Assembly (NCBI RefSeq): GCF_900108555.1 | Contig: NZ_FNWV01000001.1 | Location: 634,973 to 698,972, forward strand | Length of the DNA: 64,000 bases | Source: Ruminococcus flavefaciens | GTDB lineage: Bacteria; Bacillota; Clostridia; Oscillospirales; Ruminococcaceae | Direction: 5' to 3' | In this document: one piece after another, positions 8,179 through 15,178 of the stretch | Layout: the number at the start of each line of letters is the position of its first letter | Numbering within the stretch: the first letter of the stretch is position 1 | Notes under the pieces: model-generated | Databases searched by the model: none | The model's input: only the letters and a program-made list of their open reading frames with translations | What the model was told of the DNA's origin: nothing | Position numbers and translations under genes: made by a program

Positions 8179-9495
8179 ATGGCAGAACTCAAAACAGGCT
8201 ACAAGGGCAGAACTATTTACAATTCAACGTTCACTATTCTTGATTTCCTCGGCGGAGGCGGTCAGGGCAACGTCTACAGAGTAGAGTGCAACGGCAAGCA
8301 AATGGCACTTAAATGGTACCACAAATCCACCGTTGAAAAAATGAAAAACCCTGAGGAATTCTACGAAAACCTCAAGGCAAACATAAAAAAGGGTGCTCCC
8401 ACAAAGGCTTTCTTATGGCCCGAGGAGCTTTCCGAATGGATAGACGGCAGCTTTGGCTATATAATGCCTCTTCGTCCACAGGGATATGAGGAGCTTACAC
8501 GTTTCCTGCTGTGGGACCCGAAAACTCGCCGCATGAAAGCAAGCTTCGCAAACATAACCGCTCGCTGCAATGCCGCTATCAATATCATCGAGGGCTTCCG
8601 TGCTCTCCATAATGACGGCTACAGCTATCAGGATCTTAACAACGGCAACTTCTTTATTGATCCGCAGAACGGCGACGTGCTCATATGTGACAACGACAAC
8701 GTTTCCGAACGCGGAGTAAACTTCGGTATCGCAGGCAAACAGCGTTATATGGCACCTGAGGTAGTCCTCGGCGGTGCTCCCGACAAGCGTTCTGACCGTT
8801 TCTCACTTGCCGTAATACTCTTCCGTATGCTCTTCATCGAGCACCCACTTGAGGGCAAGTACTCGACTCCCCCGTGTATGACTCCCGAGCTTGAAAAGAA
8901 GTTCTACGGAAGCGACCCTGTTTTCGTACTTGATCCCGAGGACGACCGCAATGCTGCAAACAATCAGCTCAACACAAATACTCTCCGCTTCTGGAAGATA
9001 TATCCCGAATATATCCGCGACCTGTTCATACAGTCCTTTGGCAAAAGCTCGGTAAAACCGCCTTATGACCGTGTTATCGAAATGACATGGCTGGACGCTT
9101 TCGTAAAGCTGAGAAGCGAGACTGTTCCCTGCCCTCACTGCGGCAAGGAGACATTCATAACACCAAAATATTCCGTAAGCTGTATGTACTGCGGCGGTCA
9201 GCTCACCTGCACAGAGAGCATAAAGTTCAAGCGTTTTGAGCTTCCTGCATTCGGCGGAGCTAAGCTCTATGAGGGTATGACAGGTGAGACCGACGGTGAT
9301 TTCCACAAGATAATCGGCGAGGTGGTCCGCAATAAGAAGGACCCCAGCAAGCACGCTCTCCGCAATCTCACTCAGGAGACATGGAGCGTAAAGCTTCCCG
9401 ACAATACCGTAAAGACTGTTGACCCTAACGGCATAATGCCTATAAATAAAGGCTTCGTCCTCACTATCGGAAGAAGCGAGGGTACAGTAGAATAA
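8179..9495 (+). CDS. Divergent Ser/Thr protein kinase with C-terminal zinc ribbon
   Basis: Residues 1-290 show a protein-kinase fold: glycine-rich loop LGGGGQGNVYRV, the ATP Lys in MALKWY, a catalytic loop YQDLNNGNF with Asp and Asn but without the usual His-Arg of HRD, a metal-binding DND in place of DFG, and an APE motif in RYMAPEVVLGG followed by SDRFSLAVILF. After about residue 310 a zinc ribbon CPHC...CMYC (four Cys) is followed by an FHA-like-length beta-rich tail of unknown type. There is no membrane segment, so it is cytoplasmic, unlike PASTA kinases. It follows the SGNH gene by 46 bases with its own AAAGGAG site and may be co-transcribed. The substrate is unknown. Confidence 0.88.
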   Translation: MAELKTGYKGRTIYNSTFTILDFLGGGGQGNVYRVECNGKQMALKWYHKSTVEKMKNPEEFYENLKANIKKGAPTKAFLWPEELSEWIDGSFGYIMPLRPQGYEELTRFLLWDPKTRRMKASFANITARCNAAINIIEGFRALHNDGYSYQDLNNGNFFIDPQNGDVLICDNDNVSERGVNFGIAGKQRYMAPEVVLGGAPDKRSDRFSLAVILFRMLFIEHPLEGKYSTPPCMTPELEKKFYGSDPVFVLDPEDDRNAANNQLNTNTLRFWKIYPEYIRDLFIQSFGKSSVKPPYDRVIEMTWLDAFVKLRSETVPCPHCGKETFITPKYSVSCMYCGGQLTCTESIKFKRFELPAFGGAKLYEGMTGETDGDFHKIIGEVVRNKKDPSKHALRNLTQETWSVKLPDNTVKTVDPNGIMPINKGFVLTIGRSEGTVE

Positions 9496-9500
9496 ACAAA

Positions 9501-9534
9501 AAACCGAAACAGTAAAGCTGTTTCGGTTTTTTTG
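9501..9534 (+). terminator. Rho-independent terminator after the kinase gene
   Basis: Stem AAACCGAAACAG/CTGTTTCGGTTT (12 bp) with loop TAAAG, followed by T6. Confidence 0.9.
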
Positions 9535-9559
9535 TAGGGGACGCTGCCCTCGGCGTCCC
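9533..9559 (+). repeat. GTAG-headed REP-like hairpin
   Basis: GTAG (9534-9537) followed by stem GGGACGC/GCGTCCC. It is fused to the T-run of the preceding terminator. Confidence 0.75.
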
Positions 9560-9581
9560 ACATCTTTCCGTTAAATTTGTC

Positions 9582-9607
9582 GGGCTGATGTGGACATCAG
9601 CTCCTAC
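9582..9607 (-). repeat. REP-like hairpin, degenerate
   Basis: CTGATG/CATCAG stem followed by CTCCTACG. The head is imperfect. It overlaps the 3' end of the small gene at 9597-9887. Confidence 0.45.
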
Positions 9608-9887
9608 GATTTATGATACATTTTACTGTACCAATGATAATTGGTATGGGAGCGGCTATTATCAACAAAAGTCCTGCTTTTTCAAGGATACTCATATCCA
9701 TGAATATTCTCCCGGAAATGAATATCACCGTTGGACTGTCTGCGCCGCCGATAATACCTATGCTTTCGGGCTCATCAGAAGTGAGCGTCCTTATTATCCC
9801 AAGTATCACACGTATATTAACGAGCAGCCCAACTGCAAGGAAGATGATGCCTGTTAATATAAAAGCTTTTCCTTTTTTCGATTTCAT
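9597..9887 (-). CDS. Small membrane protein with Na+-decarboxylase beta-subunit signature
   Basis: The 96-residue protein has two hydrophobic segments (residues about 8-32 and 68-90). Between them lies GIIGGADSPTVIFI, which matches the GGADGPT signature of the beta (membrane, Na+-translocating) subunit of oxaloacetate/methylmalonyl-CoA decarboxylases. That subunit is normally about 370-430 residues, so this is either a free-standing microprotein or a remnant. The start ATG has no strong ribosome-binding site. The gene is not next to any decarboxylase subunit gene. The open frame without internal stops and the intact hydrophobic pattern favour a real small protein. Function is unknown. Confidence 0.6.
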   Translation of the reverse strand: MKSKKGKAFILTGIIFLAVGLLVNIRVILGIIRTLTSDEPESIGIIGGADSPTVIFISGRIFMDMSILEKAGLLLIIAAPIPIIIGTVKCIINRRS

Positions 9888-9921
9888 GGTTCTGACCGTC
9901 TCAATTCTCTGAAAAATGCAC

Positions 9922-9945
9922 GGACTGCCAAAGGCAGCCCCTACA
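9922..9945 (-). repeat. GTAG-headed REP-like hairpin (CTGCC stem)
   Basis: Same CTGCC/GGCAG unit plus CCCTACA as at 5256 and 18547. A heptad array starts 3 bases later. Confidence 0.75.
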
Positions 9946-9948
9946 ATC

Positions 9949-9992
9949 TTAGTTCTTAGCTCTAAGTTCTTAGTTCTTAATTCTTAGTTCTA
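9949..9992. repeat. Degenerate 7-bp tandem array (TTAGTTC)
   Basis: Six heptads of the type TTAGTTC/TTAGCTC/TTAATTC run up to and into the stop codon of the CorC-type gene. Confidence 0.8.
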
Positions 9993-11258
9993 TTCTTCTT
10001 CCTCGTCATCTTCATCATCGTCAACGGGAAGAACTTCGATAATTACCTTTTCCACAGTCTGCTCATTCATTTCTGCAACTGTAATGCGGAAGATACCGCT
10101 TTCGGCAGTCTCTCCTGCTTCCGGGATATGCTCCATAACATCTGTTACCCAACCGCCCACGGAAGTATAGTCCGTAGTTATCATATCCTCGTCAAGGTCG
10201 AGCATTTCAAGCATATCGCTTATGCTCATATCTCCTGCAACCTCGTACTTATCAGGAGCAAGCATCATAATATTTGTCTCTATCTCGTCGTCCTCATCGT
10301 ATATCTCACCGACAAGCTCCTCGATGATATCCTCAAGGGTAACTATGCCCTTAGTTCCGCCATACTGGTCGATAACTACCGCAAGATGTACCTTTGAACG
10401 CTGCATATCGCGCATTGCCTCGCTTATGAGCTTTGAGTCCGCAATATGAGGAACTTCCTGTATTATGGGCTTGATATCGTTTCCGCCCTCTACCAGCATC
10501 TTGAAGAACGCCTTGTTTGTGATGATACCCACTACGTTATCAAGGCTCTTTTCATAAACAGGGAGACGCGAGTACATTTCCCTGCTGAAAAGCTCCTTTA
10601 TCTCATCGATAGTCGCACCGAGCTCCACTCCCACGACCTTTACACGGGGAATGAGTATCTCATTGACATTTATTTCATCGAATTCAAGGGCGCTCTTTAC
10701 AAGCTCGCTCTCCTGCTCCTCGATAACGCCCTGCTCCTCTATCTCATCTATCATATATTTCAGCTCTTCCTCGGTAACGCTGGGAGCTTTATCTTCCTTG
10801 GAGACAAGTGAAGAAAGCTTGTTGAGCAGCCATACGAATGGCTTGAACACCGTTACAAGGAATGAAAGTGCAGGAGCAAATGCAAGTGCAAGCTTTTCCG
10901 CATTTTTCTTTGCATAGGATTTCGGCAAAACTTCACAGAATACAAGCACAAGTACTGTGATGACTATAGTGGATACTGCCGCACCCTTGCTTCCCATAAG
11001 CTTTATAAATACGATAGTGCTGACCGATGAAGTTGCGATATTGACGATATTGTTGCCGATAAGCACCGCCGTAAGGACTTCATCGAAGCGATTTGCAAGC
11101 CTCAGGGCTTTTTTGGCTTTTTTATTACCCTGAGCCTCATAGTTTTTCAGTCTCAGCTTGTTGACGCTTGAAAAAGCTGTTTCAGTGCCCGAAAACAGAG
11201 CTGAAAATATCATCATCGCAACGACAAGAACTATCTTCCATATATCTGAACTGTCCAT
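9990..11258 (-). CDS. CNNM/HlyC-CorC family membrane protein (DUF21-CBS-CorC)
   Basis: The 422-residue protein has an N-terminal DUF21/CNNM membrane domain (about residues 5-180) with SALFSGTETAFSSVNK, the usual opening of the family. A CBS pair follows (about 205-330, including ILIPRVKVVGV and GGTKGIVTLEDIIEELVGEI), and then a CorC/HlyC domain (about 345-412). It ends in a short acidic tail of Asp/Glu. Family members are linked to Mg2+ or Co2+ efflux or tolerance. The older label hemolysin is misleading. A single gene with promoter TTGCAT-17-TATAAT upstream and AAGGAAAGG before the ATG. Transport substrate is inferred from the family only. Confidence 0.93.
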   Translation of the reverse strand: MDSSDIWKIVLVVAMMIFSALFSGTETAFSSVNKLRLKNYEAQGNKKAKKALRLANRFDEVLTAVLIGNNIVNIATSSVSTIVFIKLMGSKGAAVSTIVITVLVLVFCEVLPKSYAKKNAEKLALAFAPALSFLVTVFKPFVWLLNKLSSLVSKEDKAPSVTEEELKYMIDEIEEQGVIEEQESELVKSALEFDEINVNEILIPRVKVVGVELGATIDEIKELFSREMYSRLPVYEKSLDNVVGIITNKAFFKMLVEGGNDIKPIIQEVPHIADSKLISEAMRDMQRSKVHLAVVIDQYGGTKGIVTLEDIIEELVGEIYDEDDEIETNIMMLAPDKYEVAGDMSISDMLEMLDLDEDMITTDYTSVGGWVTDVMEHIPEAGETAESGIFRITVAEMNEQTVEKVIIEVLPVDDDEDDEEEE

Positions 11259-11288
11259 AATTTTCCTTTCCTTATATATAATGTTTTT

Positions 11289-11317
11289 ATTATATCATAT
11301 ATATAAGAATAATGCAA
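11289..11317 (-). promoter_or_regulatory. Promoter of the CNNM/CorC gene
   Basis: Minus-strand TTGCAT, 17 bp, TATAAT. Confidence 0.7.
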
Positions 11318-11488
11318 GGGCGCGGAGTTAAAAATACCTAATAAATTATTTTAGACGCGAAAAAGGGTGCAGAGTCACGCTGCTTATATCATATAATAAT
11401 TAAAAAGGTAAGGGCACGGCATAAAATTACATGATAAATCCCCAAAACGTAAAACGAAATTTGCTGCATACATTTTTAACACAAATTG
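11318..11488. other. Intergenic region upstream of the secreted protease
   Basis: AT-rich and without an ORF. It contains the word GTCACGCTGCTTA (11374-11386), which recurs downstream of the protease gene at 13364-13376. Confidence 0.5.
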
Positions 11489-11517
11489 TTGACTTTTTAT
11501 ACGTTTTTTGTTATAAT
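11489..11517 (+). promoter_or_regulatory. Promoter of the secreted caspase-like protease gene
   Basis: TTGACT (11489-11494), 17 bp, TATAAT (11512-11517). The implied 5' leader is about 118 nt. Confidence 0.8.
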
Positions 11518-11641
11518 ATAAAATAGCTGGACAAAAAAATAAATATTAAATACTAACTTGGGGGAGAAAAGTATCGTTTTTAACATTGTTTTTTGCTCAG
11601 TTTTCATTAACCAAAATATTTAATAAGGAGAATGTAAAAAA

Positions 11642-13195
11642 ATGAAGAAAGTAACTAAACCATTAATAGGTATTTTCGTAACACTTGTAATGCTCATTAC
11701 AATTTTACCTATGTCCGCTTTCGCAGCTTCTTACAGCATAAACTATTGGGAGCATTCAGAGCCGACTCGTACACTTTCATCCGGTTGCAGCGGAGATGAT
11801 GTAAAGTGGTTACAGTGTGCTATAAACAGCCTTGTTAGTATGGGGGATGACAGCAGTATCCCAAGTCGTCTTAATACTTCAAAATTAGATGTTGACGGTG
11901 CTTTTGGAAATGCAACAAGGACAGCAGTTTTAGCATTCCAGAGAAAGTATGGTTTAACAGCAGATGGTTATTTTGGAACTAATTCTCGTAATAAGATGAA
12001 GGTAGTACTTCATCCTGCTCCTTCTTCTTCGTCATCATCTTCATCATCTTCATCATCTTCATCTTCGTCATCATCATCATCTTCTTCATCAACTACTACT
12101 ATTAATGTTGAAAAGACAATAGACGATGGAATTTATTACATTCGTAACATGAATAGTAACAAGTACATGGATGTTAGAGGCGGTTGGACTCATAATGGTG
12201 CAGAGATCATTCAGTATTCATTCCATGGTGATTCAAACCAGCAGTTTAGAATCAAGTATGAAGGCAGAAATATAGGCTATAAGATCACTCCAATGAATTC
12301 TCAGGGCAGACGCTTTGATCTTCGCAGTTATAATGAATCAAGAGATGACGGAACTTCTTTGATGATATACGATAATTCAAATTCTTATACAGAACAAAGC
12401 TTCACTATCAAATATTCAAAAAACGGAAGTGTTGAAATTGGTTCTGCAAACAGCAATGGTAACAAAGTACTTGAAGTAGTTAATTCATCTTACGATGATT
12501 GTGCAATTATACAGACTTGGGGCAGAAGTGATTCAAGAAATAACGATAACTGGTTTTTAGAGCCGGCTAATGTTTTTTACTGTGCTGATGCTCCTGATAT
12601 GTTTAAAGATGAAACATCATCTAAAAATGATTTAAAAGCTGCTCAAAAAACTGTAGACTATTTCCATGAGTTAGGCTATCAGGGCAGCAGACAGGATCTT
12701 CCACAAATTAATGACGTAAAAAGCTTAGCAAAGACTGCTGAAGTATTAATATTCCACGGACATGGCTCAAATAGTTCGTTCCCGTTATTTGATGGCAAGA
12801 AAAATGGAACAGACTCTTTTTACTGGATCGATAAAAATAATATAAAAGATATTCTCCCTAAAGGAACTGCATCTCATATTTCATTAGTTTATTTCGGTTC
12901 CTGCCATAGTGCTGATAATGACGGTTCTACAACTAATCTTGTAGATATCGCAGTAAGTCAGGGTGTTAAATGCGCAATCGGATTTAAGAATAATGTCGCA
13001 GGCTGCGGACAGTATATAAGAGATGTAATGGAAACTATCAAAAATCATCCTGACTATACAATAAGACAGGCACTTACTGAAACCAGTAACAGTCTGTCAT
13101 GGAGATTTGAAATGGATAAAGAGAGTTCTCCAGCAAATCCGAATAATATTTATATAAGAGGCGATTTAAACCTCCGTTTAGGCAAAAAGTACTAA
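11642..13195 (+). CDS. Secreted PG-binding / ricin-type lectin / caspase- or CHAT-like cysteine protease
   Basis: The 517-residue protein starts with a signal peptide (cleavage near AFAA, residues 27-30). Domains in order: a PG_binding_1-like unit (about 44-122) with DVDGAFGNATRTAVLAFQRK; a linker of about 25 Ser; a beta-trefoil ricin-type lectin-like region (about 158-308) with DGIYYIRNMNSNKYMDV and repeated QxW/QxF-type ends; and a C-terminal domain (about 325-517) with LIFHGHGSN (His372/His374) and YFGSCHSAD (Cys421). That His-then-Cys order and spacing is the clan CD (caspase, gingipain, CHAT) dyad pattern. The gene is clearly more AT-rich than its neighbours and is bracketed by short direct repeats. 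I infer an exported cell-wall-attached protease. Domain names in the middle are less certain than the outline. Confidence 0.8.
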   Translation: MKKVTKPLIGIFVTLVMLITILPMSAFAASYSINYWEHSEPTRTLSSGCSGDDVKWLQCAINSLVSMGDDSSIPSRLNTSKLDVDGAFGNATRTAVLAFQRKYGLTADGYFGTNSRNKMKVVLHPAPSSSSSSSSSSSSSSSSSSSSSSSTTTINVEKTIDDGIYYIRNMNSNKYMDVRGGWTHNGAEIIQYSFHGDSNQQFRIKYEGRNIGYKITPMNSQGRRFDLRSYNESRDDGTSLMIYDNSNSYTEQSFTIKYSKNGSVEIGSANSNGNKVLEVVNSSYDDCAIIQTWGRSDSRNNDNWFLEPANVFYCADAPDMFKDETSSKNDLKAAQKTVDYFHELGYQGSRQDLPQINDVKSLAKTAEVLIFHGHGSNSSFPLFDGKKNGTDSFYWIDKNNIKDILPKGTASHISLVYFGSCHSADNDGSTTNLVDIAVSQGVKCAIGFKNNVAGCGQYIRDVMETIKNHPDYTIRQALTETSNSLSWRFEMDKESSPANPNNIYIRGDLNLRLGKKY

Positions 13196-13272
13196 TATAT
13201 AATTTCAATACAAAATTAAAGGTGAATTATAATCTATAGTAGAATAAACAATCTCCCCCTTTAAAATGATCT

Positions 13273-13330
13273 GATCCCCTTGGTGTTACACATGACAAAA
13301 CAATGTGTAAGCACTGAGGGGATTTTTTTA
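13273..13330 (+). terminator. Terminator after the secreted protease
   Basis: Long stem ATCCCCT...AGGGGAT with an inner TTACACAT/ATGTGTAA pairing, followed by T7. Confidence 0.85.
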
Positions 13331-13335
13331 TATTT

Positions 13336-13352
13336 TGCGTGATGCGTGATAA
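13336..13352. repeat. Short 7-bp array remnant
   Basis: GCGTGAT is repeated twice, followed by a related heptad. Confidence 0.45.
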
Positions 13353-13533
13353 CTGCGGCTGCAGTCACGCTGCTTACACATTTAACACAATAGGGGCTGA
13401 ATTGTGATAGAATTTACACATAAAATTCTCAAAAACAATACATTAATCGCATTTTTATTTCACATAGGCTGAATATAATATAATCAAAGCTTGAGGGAAA
13501 CCTCAAAAAAAAATGAAAAGGAAAGTGAATAAT

Positions 13534-15099
13534 ATGAGTGAGTATAATTACAATTATAATAACAACAATAATAATACAGAGGAGAACGGAAGCAATTACA
13601 ACGGCTTCAGTACCGACAGCGGCAATAACAACAAGCCTCCGAAAAAGCGCACAGGTCTGAAAACAGCAGCCTTCATCATGGCTATGGCTATCGTATCAGG
13701 CGGTTCTATACAGGCTTACCGTTATTTTTCACATGACAGCCTTTCAACAACAGCTGTTGTTGATGACGCTGATGCAGACGATACAAGCTCAACAAAGAAT
13801 TCCACTATGACTAAGCTTGCCGCTCAGAACATCAGCATAATCGAACCTGTTGAGTCAGACGGCAAGGCACTCTCAAACGAAGAGATCGTAAAGAAGGTCC
13901 TTCCTTCCGTAGTTGGTGTTGAGTCTTCATTTGAAGTGGAAATGCAGTCTCAGATGTCTATCCCTAATGACTTCTTTGATTTCGGCGGATTTGGCGGTTT
14001 CGGCGGCTTCGGTGATTACGATTACAGCGAGTCCGAGCCTCAGACAAGGACATACAAGGGTACAGGTACAGGTGTAGTTGTATCAGAAAACGGCTATATC
14101 GTTACAAATGCTCATGTAATATATGATGACGAATACAAGGCAGGTCGTGCAAAGGAAGTAAATATACTTATTAATGACGAAACATATGAAGCAGAGATCA
14201 TCGGTTACGATGTAGACTGCGACCTTGCAGTTCTCAAAATAGAGGCAACAGGTCTTACAGCTGCTGAATTCGGCAACAGCGACGACCTCCAGCTTGGTGA
14301 ATCAGTTATCGCTATCGGCAACCCTCTCGGCTTTGAGCTTAAAAATACTGTTACAGGCGGTATGATATCAGGTCTTGACCGTGACATCACTATCAACGAC
14401 AAGGCTATGAACCTTATCCAGACTGATGCAGCTATAAACTCAGGTAACTCAGGCGGTCCGCTTATCAACAAGTACGGTCAGGTAATCGGTATCAACTCTT
14501 CAAAGATGTCATCTTCATACTCTTCATCAGGTGCATCTATCGAAGGTATCGGTTTCGCTATCCCTTCAAATGCAACAGCAACTATCATTGACGACATTAT
14601 GAAGTACGGTTATGTTACAGGCAAGCCGCAACTCGGTATCACCTGCAAGGGCATCGACGAGTCAGACGCTGAATTGTACAATCTGCCATTAGGTGTTATC
14701 GTAAAAGCCGTAAACGAAGGCAGTGCTGCTGAAAAGGCTGGCATTGAAGTCGGCGATATCATCACCAAGGCTGACGGTGAAAAGGTAACTACTTCCGAAG
14801 AACTTATTGCAAAGAAGAACAAGCACACCGCAGGAGAAAAGTTCGAGCTCACTATTATGAGAAACGGCGTTGAAAAGACCATTGTAGTAACTCTTGACGA
14901 GCAGGCACACGAATCTGCAAATGAAGATAAGAATAACAGCAAGAACGAAGAAAAAGAAGAGAAAGAGTCCAAGAAAAATGCCGAGGTAGAAGAAGAGGCA
15001 GAGGACGAAGATGAAGACGAGGACGAGGAAGAAGAAGAGCCCACAACAAAGAGCAAAAAGTCAAACAAATCACAGAAGGGCTCAGATATATTTGACTAA
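13534..15099 (+). CDS. HtrA/DegP-family membrane-anchored serine protease
   Basis: The 521-residue protein starts at the ATG at 13534, because AAGGAAAG lies 8 bases upstream. A start at 13513 is possible but has no good site. An Asn/Tyr-rich cytoplasmic N-terminus and one membrane segment (AAFIMAMAIVSGGS) are followed by an extracellular trypsin-like domain with the triad His (VTNAHVIYDD), Asp (DCDLAVLKI) and Ser (SGNSGGPL). Next come one PDZ domain (LGITCKGI to VVTLDEQ) and a long Glu/Asp/Lys tail. A Gly/Phe-rich insert (DFGGFGGFGGFG) precedes the catalytic domain. The role is surface protein quality control, as for HtrA family members. It is a single gene with a bidirectional terminator shared with valS. 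Confidence 0.95.
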   Translation: MSEYNYNYNNNNNNTEENGSNYNGFSTDSGNNNKPPKKRTGLKTAAFIMAMAIVSGGSIQAYRYFSHDSLSTTAVVDDADADDTSSTKNSTMTKLAAQNISIIEPVESDGKALSNEEIVKKVLPSVVGVESSFEVEMQSQMSIPNDFFDFGGFGGFGGFGDYDYSESEPQTRTYKGTGTGVVVSENGYIVTNAHVIYDDEYKAGRAKEVNILINDETYEAEIIGYDVDCDLAVLKIEATGLTAAEFGNSDDLQLGESVIAIGNPLGFELKNTVTGGMISGLDRDITINDKAMNLIQTDAAINSGNSGGPLINKYGQVIGINSSKMSSSYSSSGASIEGIGFAIPSNATATIIDDIMKYGYVTGKPQLGITCKGIDESDAELYNLPLGVIVKAVNEGSAAEKAGIEVGDIITKADGEKVTTSEELIAKKNKHTAGEKFELTIMRNGVEKTIVVTLDEQAHESANEDKNNSKNEEKEEKESKKNAEVEEEAEDEDEDEDEEEEEPTTKSKKSNKSQKGSDIFD

Positions 15100-15137
15100 G
15101 AGTTTTTCATAATATTCTTCCTTCATTATACACAAAA

Positions 15138-15170
15138 AATAAGCTCCCCTGAAAACGGGGAGCTTATTGC
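15138..15170. terminator. Bidirectional terminator between the htrA-type gene and valS
   Basis: 12-bp stem AATAAGCTCCCC/GGGGAGCTTATT with A- and T-rich flanks between convergent genes. Confidence 0.85.
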
Positions 15171-15178
15171 ATTTCATA

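Noticed and set aside
12020..12110. TCATCT repeats as a possible CRISPR or satellite array
   Set aside because: They are Ser codons of the poly-Ser linker in the secreted protease.
13490..13510. Hairpin TTGAGG-GAAA-CCTCAA upstream of the htrA-type gene as a terminator
   Set aside because: It is followed by As and not Ts on the coding strand, and no gene ends there on the other strand.
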